Shown: piece by piece, positions 19,838-29,756 of the stretch
Layout: the number at the start of each line of letters is the position of its first letter
How positions within the stretch are numbered: the first letter of the stretch is position 1
Assembly: GCA_024640955.1 (NCBI GenBank)
Contig: JAHEDZ010000006.1
Location: 1 to 64,000 of the forward strand
Length of the DNA stretch: 64,000 nt
Direction: 5' to 3'
Source of the DNA: Oceanospirillaceae bacterium
GTDB taxonomy: Bacteria; Pseudomonadota; Gammaproteobacteria; Pseudomonadales; Balneatricaceae
Program-made: the position numbers and the translations under genes
The notes under the pieces: generated by a model
Told to the model about the DNA's origin: nothing
The model's database searches: none
The model's input: the letters and a program-made list of their open reading frames with translations, nothing else

Positions 19838-20656
19838 ATGGATATCTATCATAACCGCCCTACCGTTGCTGACATCCGCGCCATGAAAGCGCGTGGCGAG
19901 AAGATCTCAATGGTCTTCGTCACTACGCTGGAAGAGGCACGCGCTGCTGATGCTGCTGGCATTCACATGCTCTCGATCGAAGGGCGATTCTTCTCTCCTG
20001 AGATGCGCGAAGCTGCGGGCAAGTGTTTTGTTCAGGTCGGTTTGCCATACGGCCCATTCGGCGAGCTCGCTACTGCTGAAGATTACCTTCGCGAAGCGTT
20101 CAAATTCATGCGCATGGGTGGTGACGCGTTCTACTGCTGTGCCGCTCTCGATATCGTAAAAACGCTCGCCGACAACGGTGTGCCAGTTGTAGGTCATATC
20201 GGTCTGTGCCCATCTAAAGCAACTTGGACCGGCGGTTTCAAAGCTGTGGGTAAATCTTTCGAGACCGCTAAATGGGTCTACGAAGAGGCGAAGAAACTTG
20301 AAGAGGCCGGCGCCTTCGGTGCTGAGCTCGAAGTTGTACCGGATCGCATTGCAGCGGAGATCACCAAGCGCTCTTCACTAATTATGCTCGGCATGGGTGG
20401 CGGACCAGATGCAGATGCGCAGTACCTGTTCGCAGAGGACATCCTGGGTTACACACCGGGTCACCGTCCACGCCACGCCAAGGTGTACCGTGACTTTGCC
20501 GCTGAATATGCTCGTCTCCAGGAAGAGCGTGTAGCAGCGTTCAAAGAGTTCATTGCTGATGTAAACAGCGGTGCCTACCCAGAAGCGGGTCACTGCGTAC
20601 CAGTTTCTGACGAAGAGTTCGCTAAATTCGAAGAATTCCTCAAGTCACAGGACTAA
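19838..20656 (+). CDS. Divergent ketopantoate hydroxymethyltransferase (PanB)-like protein
   Basis: VVGHIGLCPSKATWTGGFKAVGKS, GAFGAELEVVPDRIAAEI, LGYTPGHRPRHAKVYRDF align with PanB core motifs; start at MDIYHNRP. Confidence 0.75.
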   Translation: MDIYHNRPTVADIRAMKARGEKISMVFVTTLEEARAADAAGIHMLSIEGRFFSPEMREAAGKCFVQVGLPYGPFGELATAEDYLREAFKFMRMGGDAFYCCAALDIVKTLADNGVPVVGHIGLCPSKATWTGGFKAVGKSFETAKWVYEEAKKLEEAGAFGAELEVVPDRIAAEITKRSSLIMLGMGGGPDADAQYLFAEDILGYTPGHRPRHAKVYRDFAAEYARLQEERVAAFKEFIADVNSGAYPEAGHCVPVSDEEFAKFEEFLKSQD

Positions 20657-20680
20657 TTAGGCTAAAATAGCCGACTTTCC

Positions 20681-20700
20681 ACCGCGGGTTATCCCGCGGT
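20681..20700. other. Intercistronic stem-loop between PanB-like gene and folD
   Basis: ACCGCGGGTTATCCCGCGGT, perfect 8-bp arms, 4-nt loop; no strong T-tract. Confidence 0.6.
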
Positions 20701-20737
20701 GCTTGGTTTTGCAGATTTAATTCGAGGAAAAGTAGTA

Positions 20738-21583
20738 ATGACTGCCCTTATTCTTGACGGTAGCGCCGTAGCCAAAAAGACTGAAGCTGAACTCACCGAG
20801 CGCGTCGCTGCGCTAAAAGAGCGCAGCGGCGGCCAAACACCAGCACTGGCAACTATTCTGGTGGGTGGCGACCCAGCTTCAGCTACCTACGTTCGCATGA
20901 AGGGCAACGCCTGTAAGCGCATTGGCATGGATTCAATCACGGTAGAGATGCCGGAGGAGACCACTACCGAAGAGCTACTGGCTAAAATCCACGAGCTAAA
21001 TGCAAATCCAAACTGCCACGGCATTCTGCTACAGCACCCAGTTCCAGAACAGATTGATGAGCGCGCTTGCTTTGACGCTATTGATCTGGAGAAGGATGTC
21101 GACGGCGTTACCTGCCTCGGCTTTGGCCGCATGGCGATGCAAGAAGAGGCTTACGGTTCAGCCACACCACAGGGCATCATGCGCCTGCTTGAGGCTTATG
21201 ACATTCCACTGTCTGGCAAAAACGCTGTCGTCGTAGGTCGCAGCCCAATTCTGGGCAAGCCTATGGCGATGATGCTACTCAACAAGGATGCGACGGTAAC
21301 CATCTGTCACTCACGCACTCAGGGTCTGGCCGAAATCATCAAAGGTGCAGACATCGTTGTGGGTGCTGTGGGCCGCCCGGAGTTCATCAAAGCTGAGTGG
21401 ATCAAGGATGGTGCAGTTGTTGTGGATGCTGGCTACCACCCGGGTGGTGTCGGTGATATCGAACTTGAGCCACTGCATGACCGTGTTAGCGCACTGACGC
21501 CGGTACCTGGCGGCGTAGGCCCAATGACAATCAATACGCTGATCTACCAGTGCGTCGCATCCGGCGAGAAGAAGATCGGTTAA
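20738..21583 (+). CDS. folD: Bifunctional methylene-THF dehydrogenase / methenyl-THF cyclohydrolase
   Basis: [76 protein letters not shown]. Confidence 0.96.
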   Translation: MTALILDGSAVAKKTEAELTERVAALKERSGGQTPALATILVGGDPASATYVRMKGNACKRIGMDSITVEMPEETTTEELLAKIHELNANPNCHGILLQHPVPEQIDERACFDAIDLEKDVDGVTCLGFGRMAMQEEAYGSATPQGIMRLLEAYDIPLSGKNAVVVGRSPILGKPMAMMLLNKDATVTICHSRTQGLAEIIKGADIVVGAVGRPEFIKAEWIKDGAVVVDAGYHPGGVGDIELEPLHDRVSALTPVPGGVGPMTINTLIYQCVASGEKKIG

Positions 21584-21623
21584 TACAGCCAAGGTCGCCT
21601 CATTCGAAAAAATTTGTACGAGA

Positions 21624-21710
21624 GTTATCCGACTCAGCCGGATGACACGACAATACAGAAACCTTTTTAGGAGGGTTATCCGACAGAGTCGGATGACGCG
21701 ACAAAAATAC
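21624..21710. repeat. Two imperfect direct repeats, each with an internal inverted repeat
   Basis: gttatccgactcagccggatgacacgacaatac (21624-21656) and gttatccgacagagtcggatgacgcgacaaaaatac (21675-21710). Confidence 0.65.
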
Positions 21711-21721
21711 GAGAACGCAAG

Positions 21722-22501
21722 ATGAGTCAGACACTTTTCCCTCTAGCGGCTTGTGCCGAAATGCTCTGGCAGGAGAAACCGATCGAGTGGCGTACATCAC
21801 GCCTTAAAGAGATGGGTTTTGGCGTTGGCCTGTGGAACTGGCCCGATCAGGACCTCGACAAGCTCGAGAAGTCAGGTGCCAACTTCACCATCATGAACGG
21901 TTACCTTGAAGGACGCCTGGCCGATGACGAGGGCGCAGATATGCTGCTCAAGTCCGCGCGCGAAACCGCACAGATTGGCAAGCGTTTAGGCGTTGACCGC
22001 CTCAACCTGCACGGTACAGGCCTGGGCGACGGCGGCATCCCAATTTGGCAGCACGAAGTGGTTAGCGGCGCGATGTGGATGAAGGCTAAAGACACCCTCA
22101 ACCACATCTGTGATATGGCCGAAGAGGAAGGTGTAGTATTCACACTTGAGAACCTCAACCTCCTCGACCACCCAGGCTGCCCATTCGGTAGCACTGAGGA
22201 TGTAATCGCACTGGTCTCTGCAGTAGACCGCCCGCAACTGCGTATCAACCTAGACCTCTACCACACTCAGATTGGTGGAGGTGATCTGGTGCGCTGGTGT
22301 GAAAAAGCACTGCCTTGGATTGGTGAAGTTCAGGTTGCCGACAACCCAGGTCGTTGCGAGCCGGGTACAGGCGAGATCAACTACGCGGGCGTTGCTAAAG
22401 CGCTGAAAAAGATGGGTTACACCGGCCCTGTGGGGATGGAAGCCTTCGCTGCAGGCGACGAAGAGGTTGCACTGGAAGCTTTCCGCGCCGCGTTCTCCTA
22501 A
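21722..22501 (+). CDS. Hydroxypyruvate isomerase-like TIM-barrel protein
   Basis: 259 aa; GFGVGLWNWPDQDL, FTLENLNLLDHPGCPFG, RINLDLYHTQIGGGDLVRW, NPGRCEPGTGEINY typical of the Hyi family. Confidence 0.8.
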   Translation: MSQTLFPLAACAEMLWQEKPIEWRTSRLKEMGFGVGLWNWPDQDLDKLEKSGANFTIMNGYLEGRLADDEGADMLLKSARETAQIGKRLGVDRLNLHGTGLGDGGIPIWQHEVVSGAMWMKAKDTLNHICDMAEEEGVVFTLENLNLLDHPGCPFGSTEDVIALVSAVDRPQLRINLDLYHTQIGGGDLVRWCEKALPWIGEVQVADNPGRCEPGTGEINYAGVAKALKKMGYTGPVGMEAFAAGDEEVALEAFRAAFS

Positions 22502-22503
22502 GG

Positions 22504-25026
22504 CTATTGCCTGCATCTGAAGGGGTCAGAGTTGGCGTCCGTAGCAAGGAGCGTCGCAACCCGATTTTTTAATTCATCGATTCGTACAGGCTTATTCATT
22601 ACCGCATCGGCACCGGCACTGAGCAGAGACTCAGTCTCTTGCCCTAGGGTCGCTGCAGTCAGTCCAATTATTGGCTGACCATAGCCCTGCGCGCGCGCTG
22701 CTTTCGTAAACTCTATCCCATTCATCTCTGGCATAAAGATATCCGTAAGAACTAGGTCAACTTGGCTTTTCGCTAGAATATCCAGAGCCTGCTGGCCATT
22801 TTTAGCGATTCTTAGTACCGCGCACTCCTCAGAGAGCAGTACCGCAGTCATCTGTAATATGCCCTCATCATCCTCAACCAGTAGCACGGAGAGGTTGGCT
22901 AGCGAATTAGGTCGATCCAGATCTGACTTAGAATTCTCATCATTGGTTTCAGTACCAACCTCGGCGCTCCACTCCAGAACGAAGCGCGCCCCACCCATAG
23001 GGCTGGGTTCGTAACGCAGATCGCCCCTCATCATTTTGGCAATTTCACGGCAGATATAGAGCCCCAAGCCGGTTCCATTGCTGGCACCTTCGCCGCGTTC
23101 ATAAGCTTCGAACAGCCGTTCACGCTCAGATTCCGCAACCCCACGACCATTATCATCCACCAAGATACAAAGAACTTTTAGCCCGCTAGAGCGCAACTCA
23201 CTCATCGCGATAACCCGTATCTCGCTTCCCCCAGAGTGGAGAATCGCATTTTTGATTAGATTGGAAATCAGTTGCTTCAGCGGCCCCGCCATTAACCTGA
23301 CTGGCTTATCGAACAAAGAGTGATAGTCTGCGACCAGCTTCATGCCAGCGTCTTGTGCAAGGGTTTGAAGCAGAGACACCTGATTACTCACTAGCTCGCG
23401 GACCAGCTCACTGGAGTATTCGTGCTCTACGATCTCATCTGGCTTGGATACAGTGCGCAGTGTGTCCACGACGTTGAGCAGCTGATCAACACTCGCCTCA
23501 AATAGCCCCCGGTCAACGGTACCCAGACCTTTGCGCTCTTGCTCGAGCTGCATTTTTAGAATTGCGGCGGGTGTGCGCAGCTCATGACCAATGACAGCAT
23601 ACATAGCTTTTTCACGCTGTTGCTGACGGGCGATCTCGGCATTGCTGCTACGTAACTTATCCTCAATTTGAACCGTTGCGGAAATATTCAGGTTACTGAC
23701 ATTTACAGCAACAACCCCTCCCGCAGCATCCAACTCGGGCCAGTAATTCAACTCAAACCAGTGACCTCCACTTGGACCGTCTAGCGCCTTGTACCGCTGT
23801 CTGTAAGGCTCCTTTTTACTCATGGCTTTGTCGATGGCTGCGGTGTGTAAGTCGATTAACTGCGGATGCATCCCGGCTTTGAGGGTCTCAAAATCGATCG
23901 AACCACCAACTTCCAAACCCCAGCGTTTAGCAAACTGCGAATTGTAGGTTAACGTCCAATCACTTAGGCTGAGTCGCCAGTAGATCAAATCTAACTGGTT
24001 ACAGAGACTGTCAAACTTCGCCATCTCATTTTCAAGATACTGTTGTTTGCGAGACAAATCCGACATAGCAGCCTGTAACTGAGACGACTGTAGCTGTTTT
24101 ACCTCGAACAGCTCTGCAAGTTTTTTGCGATTCTTGACCTCATCTTCTATTAACTGGGAAAACCCAACACGATGCAGTTCACCCTCATCATCCCGGTACT
24201 CAAAAAGGGTCTGCTGCCGAAACCAACGATATACTCGCGGTGCGTATTCAGACTCTGCTTGAGGGTCAAATTTAGACCGGAACTCGGTGGGGGTATTTAA
24301 CTGCTCAAGATTCGTGCTGAGCTGCTCCCGAAATTCCGGTTCTACAAGTTCAAAACGCTTTGGAGCACCGATGAATACAACCTCCCGCTCGCCCCGAGTG
24401 TGGATGAAATATCCCAATCCATCACTCACACGCTCGTCATACACACTAATTTTTACTGCTTTAAGAACTCCTTTTAACGTCTGTTCAAGCTGAGCTCTTT
24501 CGCGATTCGATTCATCTAAAAGAGTGATGTAGGCCCGCAGATAAAAAAGCAGGCTGATCACCACCGCTAAGGTTACGACTGCTCGACCTACCACAGCAAA
24601 ATCAACCTGATCTTGCACAGTTATCATCGCCAGAAGTAACACTACAGACCCTAGCGAGTAGAGAATCAGGAAGCGCAGACGTTCTAATCCAAAAATCCCG
24701 GCCACAGCAACAAAGGCCGGCAAAAGAATTGATGCGAGCTCACCGTTGTGCCAAACAAGTGCCCACATAACCAAGGTTGAAGCAAGAACGAAGGTCTCTG
24801 CTGAACGACGTAAGGTTTCAGCGCCAACTTTAAGCGCATAGAAATGAACAGTAAAAGCAGCAGCAAGCAAGAGGGCCAAAAACGCAGGTGGGAAAAGAGC
24901 GCTCTCCACTGGAAACGCAGTGATGACTACAGCGCTGCAAAGAATGACTGCCAAAAAGATTAGATCGAGCCGTAACCTCAGCCTCGTTAATGCCGGCACC
25001 GATATTTTATTATTGTGCGTATCCAT
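22504..25026 (-). CDS. Hybrid sensor histidine kinase/response regulator
   Basis: 840 aa; N-terminal TM helices, H-box AVIGHELRTPAAIL, ATPase NDNGRGVAESERERLFEAYERGEG..TGLGLYI, receiver LSVLLVEDDEGIL...DLVLTDIFMPEMNG. Confidence 0.92.
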   Translation of the reverse strand: MDTHNNKISVPALTRLRLRLDLIFLAVILCSAVVITAFPVESALFPPAFLALLLAAAFTVHFYALKVGAETLRRSAETFVLASTLVMWALVWHNGELASILLPAFVAVAGIFGLERLRFLILYSLGSVVLLLAMITVQDQVDFAVVGRAVVTLAVVISLLFYLRAYITLLDESNRERAQLEQTLKGVLKAVKISVYDERVSDGLGYFIHTRGEREVVFIGAPKRFELVEPEFREQLSTNLEQLNTPTEFRSKFDPQAESEYAPRVYRWFRQQTLFEYRDDEGELHRVGFSQLIEDEVKNRKKLAELFEVKQLQSSQLQAAMSDLSRKQQYLENEMAKFDSLCNQLDLIYWRLSLSDWTLTYNSQFAKRWGLEVGGSIDFETLKAGMHPQLIDLHTAAIDKAMSKKEPYRQRYKALDGPSGGHWFELNYWPELDAAGGVVAVNVSNLNISATVQIEDKLRSSNAEIARQQQREKAMYAVIGHELRTPAAILKMQLEQERKGLGTVDRGLFEASVDQLLNVVDTLRTVSKPDEIVEHEYSSELVRELVSNQVSLLQTLAQDAGMKLVADYHSLFDKPVRLMAGPLKQLISNLIKNAILHSGGSEIRVIAMSELRSSGLKVLCILVDDNGRGVAESERERLFEAYERGEGASNGTGLGLYICREIAKMMRGDLRYEPSPMGGARFVLEWSAEVGTETNDENSKSDLDRPNSLANLSVLLVEDDEGILQMTAVLLSEECAVLRIAKNGQQALDILAKSQVDLVLTDIFMPEMNGIEFTKAARAQGYGQPIIGLTAATLGQETESLLSAGADAVMNKPVRIDELKNRVATLLATDANSDPFRCRQ

Positions 25027-25104
25027 GGGTGATCAACTTATTCTTATGCGCTTCAAACACGATAAAGGATCGCTTAGACGAAAGCTACAAGACTCAGTCA
25101 GCTG

Positions 25105-25345
25105 ACTACTCTGATTCGACTCCCTGACTCCGCAAAGCACTCCATTCGCTAATGAACTCCTCCAGCAATGACTGATTCTGGATCTTGTGATCTGTGGTTA
25201 CGCCCAATCTCTCTAGTAGACGCAGCACTATCTGTTGACCCTACTCATCCAGACTCTGGAAATCATCCTCAAAGATACGACGGTTCGCATAAGCATTTTT
25301 TAATTTAAATAAAGATTGATCATAAATAATTAATGAACAACCAAA
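25105..25345 (-). pseudogene. Decayed gene fragment with in-frame stop
   Basis: Minus-strand reading DQSLFKLKNAYANRRIFEDDFQSLDE*GQQIVLRLLERLGVTTDHKIQNQSLLEEFISEWSALRSQGVESE*: protein-like composition interrupted by TAG, no start codon. Confidence 0.45.
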
Positions 25346-25575
25346 ACACTATTAGAAATATTCATATTCGAAATATCATTCATACCAAAATAAAACCAAT
25401 AAAAACAACAAGTTAAAAGCGTTCAGCAAAACTCAACTTATAAAATTCGAAAGAAAATAACTTATTGTTTTAAAAGGATTTTTAAAAGCCTTTTAGCCTT
25501 TATTTATTTGTGATAAATCATTATTTATTTTATACTTATCAATATTTATAAATAAAACATCAAGAGTATTTAAAG

Positions 25576-25836
25576 ATGCAGGAAAAAGAGATTCGATTGC
25601 TTTTCAAAGCAGGTGTTTTTGAGCGCGCACAGTGCGCACCAATCTTGATGTCGCCAGGTTGGACACTGCGTTTTCTAACGCGTGACGGCGAGACGGTTCA
25701 GCTGGAGTTACAGCGCTCCAAGAAAGAGCGCGAATTCAAAAGCCTCGACGGCGCAGCAGCCGTCGCCAAGCGCATCGGCTTCGACTGGCTACAAGTCCGC
25801 CTAGGTGAACTGGAGTGGCAGGAGAAAACGGGCTAA
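25576..25836 (+). CDS. Small hypothetical protein, resembles RepB/ParC-like small plasmid-associated proteins
   Basis: 86 aa LLFKAGVFERAQCAPILMSPGWTLRFLTRDGE...FKSLDGAAAVAKRIGFDWLQVRLG; resemblance is from memory only. Confidence 0.5.
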   Translation: MQEKEIRLLFKAGVFERAQCAPILMSPGWTLRFLTRDGETVQLELQRSKKEREFKSLDGAAAVAKRIGFDWLQVRLGELEWQEKTG

Positions 25837-25930
25837 CTGGTTATTTTTCGAAGGGGACGTCCAAGAAGGAGCTATGTAGCACGCAGTGCTATTTCGCGCT
25901 AAGCCCAAATCGCAGTCGCGTAATACGCGC

Positions 25931-26212
25931 CTACTCGGCTATTACTGCCCGTATGAGACGGATTCGAAGGTCGCTTTTGGGGTAAGAGGTGCAGAGGTAA
26001 AACATCGTTGGTGCTGTCAGCTCAGCTCGGGGATAACGCTGAAACACTGTTCCTGCCAGTAGTTCAGCATCGCAGATCTGACACACACCATTGCGGCATG
26101 CCCTGCGCTGATTAATACCAAATTCAGTGAGCTGTTCGAGAAGGGTACGATCGGGATCGAGTTGAAACACAGCTGCGACCCCGTTAATGACAAGTGTAAA
26201 GCGCTCAGTCAT
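25931..26212 (-). CDS. Standalone [2Fe-2S] plant-type ferredoxin domain protein
   Basis: [58 protein letters not shown]4CX2C...C pattern; start overlaps the ubiD stop. Confidence 0.8.
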   Translation of the reverse strand: MTERFTLVINGVAAVFQLDPDRTLLEQLTEFGINQRRACRNGVCQICDAELLAGTVFQRYPRAELTAPTMFYLCTSYPKSDLRIRLIRAVIAE

Positions 26213-27683
26213 CAATGCCGAGATCTTTCCAGATCTCGTCAACCCGAGCTTTAATCGATTCATCCATGGTAATCGGCTCACCCCACTCACGAGTGGTCTC
26301 GCCCTCCCACTTATTAGTGGCATCCATACCCATCTTCGAACCCAGCCCAGAGACCGGCGAAGCAAAATCGAGGTAGTCGATCGGCGTATTCTCGATCATC
26401 GTGGTATCACGCGCCGGATCCATTCGCGTCGTAATCGCCCAGATCACATCATTCCAATCACGCACATTAACGTCATCGTCGCAAACGATGACAAACTTGG
26501 TGTACATAAACTGCCGCAAGAAGGACCAGACACCCAGCATAATCCGCTTCGCATGACCCGGATAGGCCTTCTTCATGCTGACCACTGCCATACGATAAGA
26601 GCAGCCCTCGGGCGGCAGATAGAAGTCTACAATCTCGGGGAATTGCTTCTGCAGAATCGGTACAAATACTTCATTGAGCGCTACACCTAGGATCGCTGGC
26701 TCATCGGGCGGACGGCCGGTGTAGGTGCTGTGATAGATCGGATCTTTACGCATAGTGATGCGCTCTACAGTAAAGACCGGGAACTGATCGACCTCATTGT
26801 AGTAGCCTGTGTGATCACCGAAGGGGCCTTCATCGGCCATCTCATCGGGGTAGAGGTAACCCTCAAGCACTATCTCGGCACTGGCGGGCACCTGCAGATC
26901 ACTGCCTATGCACTGAGTCACCTCGGTTTTACCACCGCGCAGCAGCCCCGCAAAGGCGTACTCTGACAGCGTATCGGGTACAGGCGTTACCGCACCGAGA
27001 ATAGTCGCAGGGTCAGCGCCTAAGGCAACGGCAACGGGGAAGGGTTCGCCCGGACGCTCCTTCTTCCACTCACGAAAGTCCAAAGCACCGCCACGGTGCG
27101 CCAGCCAGCGCATAATAAGCTTGTTCTTAGCGATCAGTTGCTGACGGTAGATACCCAGATTTTGCCGTGTCTTGTTTGGCCCACGAGTAATCACTAGCGG
27201 CCAGGTCACTAGCGGCCCAGCATCGCCCGGCCAACAGGTCTGAATCGGGATGCGGTTAAGATCGACCTCATCACCCTCTAGGACAACCTGCTGACAGGGG
27301 GCATTTCGCACCTGCTTAGGCCCCATATTGAGCACTTGTTTGAAGATCGGCAGCTTATCCCAGGCATCCTTAAAACCCTTGGGTGGCTCGGGCTCTTTAA
27401 GCTGTGCCAGTACCTTACCGACCTCGCGCAGTGCAGAGACAGACTCTTCGCCCATCCCAAAAGCGACGCGCTCCGGTGTTCCGAATAGATTCCCCAGCAC
27501 CGGCATATCGTAGCCTATAGGGTTCTCGAACAGCAGCGCAGGGCCTTGGCGACGCAGCGTACGGTCACAGATCTCAGTCATCTCAAGATTCGGGTCAACG
27601 GGGTGCTTGATACGTTTGAGTTCACCGCGCTTCTCAAGCTGATCAATAAAATCGCGCAGATCTCTGTATTTCGGTGATGCCAT
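26205..27683 (-). CDS. ubiD: 4-hydroxy-3-polyprenylbenzoate decarboxylase
   Basis: ~492 aa from [72 protein letters not shown]. Confidence 0.95.
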   Translation of the reverse strand: MASPKYRDLRDFIDQLEKRGELKRIKHPVDPNLEMTEICDRTLRRQGPALLFENPIGYDMPVLGNLFGTPERVAFGMGEESVSALREVGKVLAQLKEPEPPKGFKDAWDKLPIFKQVLNMGPKQVRNAPCQQVVLEGDEVDLNRIPIQTCWPGDAGPLVTWPLVITRGPNKTRQNLGIYRQQLIAKNKLIMRWLAHRGGALDFREWKKERPGEPFPVAVALGADPATILGAVTPVPDTLSEYAFAGLLRGGKTEVTQCIGSDLQVPASAEIVLEGYLYPDEMADEGPFGDHTGYYNEVDQFPVFTVERITMRKDPIYHSTYTGRPPDEPAILGVALNEVFVPILQKQFPEIVDFYLPPEGCSYRMAVVSMKKAYPGHAKRIMLGVWSFLRQFMYTKFVIVCDDDVNVRDWNDVIWAITTRMDPARDTTMIENTPIDYLDFASPVSGLGSKMGMDATNKWEGETTREWGEPITMDESIKARVDEIWKDLGIDD

Positions 27684-27717
27684 CTTCGCTCCCTTAGAGT
27701 GCTTGCAGCAGAAAAAC

Positions 27718-27746
27718 AAAAGGGCGAGTTGTTACGCTCGCCCTTT
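27718..27746 (-). terminator. Intrinsic terminator downstream of rho
   Basis: aaagggcgagttgttacgctcgcccttt; minus strand continues TTTTGTTTTT. Confidence 0.75.
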
Positions 27747-27782
27747 CCTGATGGATTGGGGCGCACCCCAGTTTCACATCAA

Positions 27783-29042
27783 TTATTTTCGCTTCATAGA
27801 CAGGAAGAACTCTTCGTTTGTCTTGAAATCCTTCAGCTTGTCGATAACAAACTCTGTTGCCGCTGCATCTTCCATTGAGTCCAGCAGTTTGCGCAAAATC
27901 CACATACGCTGCAGCTCTTCCTCAGTCGTCAGCAGGTCTTCACGACGTGTGCCGGAACGGCGGATGTTAATCGCTGGGAATACACGTTTCTCTGCAACAC
28001 GACGGTCGAGGTGCACTTCTGAGTTACCTGTACCTTTGAACTCCTCAAAGATAACTTCGTCCATCTTAGAGCCAGTATCAACCAGAGCTGTCGCAATAAT
28101 GGTAAGGCTGCCACCTTCCTCAATGTTACGCGCAGCACCGAAGAAACGCTTCGGACGCTCCAGCGCGTGAGCATCCACACCACCAGTCAGCACCTTACCT
28201 GATGAAGGGATAACCGTATTGTAGGCACGTGCCAGACGGGTAATAGAGTCGAGCAGGATAACCACATCTTTCTTGTGCTCGGTCAGGCGCTTCGCCTTCT
28301 CCAGCACCATCTCTGCAACCTGCACATGCCGTGATGGCGGCTCATCAAAGGTTGAAGCAACGACTTCGCCGCGCACAGTACGCTGCATGTCAGTTACCTC
28401 TTCCGGACGTTCATCAATCAGCAGCACAATCAGGTAAACATCGGGGTTGTTACGCGTGATGCTGTTAGCAATATTCTGCAGCATCAGTGTCTTACCTGCC
28501 TTAGGCGGTGACACGATCAGTGCACGCTGGCCTTTACCCATAGGGCTTACTAGGTCGAGCACCCGAGCAGTGATATCTTCAGTTGAGCCGTTACCAATCT
28601 CCATGCGCATACGGTTCTGCGCAAACAGCGGTGTCAGGTTCTCGAACAGGATCTTGTTCTTGGCGTTCTCTGGCTGATCGTAGTTGATCTCAGAGACCTT
28701 CAGCAGCGCAAAGTAGCGCTCACTATCCTTCGGCGGACGGATCTTACCGGAGATTGTGTCACCTGTACGCAGGTTGAACCGGCGTATTTGGCTTGGCGAT
28801 ACGTAGATATCGTCTGGACCTGCGAGGTATGAGGAGTCAGCTGAACGCAGGAAGCCGAAGCCATCCTGTAGGATCTCCAGTACGCCGTCGCCGTAGATAT
28901 CTTCACCGCTGCGTGCATGCTTCTTAAGGATCGCAAAAATAACGTCCTGTTTGCGTGAACGAGCGAGGTTGTCGAGTCCCATCTCTGCTGCAATGTTGAG
29001 CAGTTCTGGCATAGATTTTAGTTTGAGTTCGGTAAGATTCAT
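27783..29042 (-). CDS. rho: Transcription termination factor Rho
   Basis: 419 aa [54 protein letters not shown]-like P-loop; [11 protein letters not shown]. Confidence 0.98.
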   Translation of the reverse strand: MNLTELKLKSMPELLNIAAEMGLDNLARSRKQDVIFAILKKHARSGEDIYGDGVLEILQDGFGFLRSADSSYLAGPDDIYVSPSQIRRFNLRTGDTISGKIRPPKDSERYFALLKVSEINYDQPENAKNKILFENLTPLFAQNRMRMEIGNGSTEDITARVLDLVSPMGKGQRALIVSPPKAGKTLMLQNIANSITRNNPDVYLIVLLIDERPEEVTDMQRTVRGEVVASTFDEPPSRHVQVAEMVLEKAKRLTEHKKDVVILLDSITRLARAYNTVIPSSGKVLTGGVDAHALERPKRFFGAARNIEEGGSLTIIATALVDTGSKMDEVIFEEFKGTGNSEVHLDRRVAEKRVFPAINIRRSGTRREDLLTTEEELQRMWILRKLLDSMEDAAATEFVIDKLKDFKTNEEFFLSMKRK

Positions 29043-29188
29043 TGTCGTTTTAGATGAAGGGCTAGTTGCAGCCGAACGGCTGTGTTGCCGGAAGGTTTAG
29101 TTTCAGAAGAAGGAATTCGAAAAGTATCTTTCGCAAAGACATCTTAAATATATACAGCGTCTGCGGGGCTGTCCAGCAAACTGATCAA

Positions 29189-29220
29189 AAAAAGAGCAGA
29201 TCTGTTAAATCTGCTCTTTT
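29189..29220 (-). terminator. Intrinsic terminator of trxA
   Basis: aaaagagcagat-ctgttaa-atctgctctttt stem-loop with T-tract on the minus strand. Confidence 0.8.
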
Positions 29221-29234
29221 GTAGTGTCAAAAAC

Positions 29235-29561
29235 TTAAAGATTTGCGTCTACAAAGGCCGCCAGCTGTGACTTAGACAAAGCACCCACTTTAGTCGCTTC
29301 AACGTTACCACCCTTGAACAGCATTAGGGTTGGGATGCCACGAATACCAAACTTAGGTGGAGTTTCGTTGTTTTCGTCAATGTTCAGCTTACATACCTTG
29401 ATACGACCGTCATACTCTTTAGCGATCTCTTCTAGGACCGGCGCAATCATTTTACAAGGGCCACACCACTCCGCCCAGTAATCAACCAGTACAGGTACTT
29501 CAGCTTTTAGTACATCTTCCTCAAAACTAGCGTCACTTACATTAACGATGTTCTCACTCAT
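29235..29561 (-). CDS. trxA: Thioredoxin 1
   Basis: [24 protein letters not shown], active site WCGPC. Confidence 0.97.
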   Translation of the reverse strand: MSENIVNVSDASFEEDVLKAEVPVLVDYWAEWCGPCKMIAPVLEEIAKEYDGRIKVCKLNIDENNETPPKFGIRGIPTLMLFKGGNVEATKVGALSKSQLAAFVDANL

Positions 29562-29756
29562 TCGTGAATATCTCCAAAGCGCTTGCACGCTATTTATCTG
29601 TGAACATTAGACGGTAAACGTCTTACAAACGAACTATCGCGCGTTCTTTTGCGCACTCTATTGCAAAAGCTAGTCGCGAGATAATAGCATCTGTATCGGC
29701 TTTTGGGGAATTGCCCCAAAGAACTAACTCGCGCAGCCTTTTTGAGAACTATAAGA

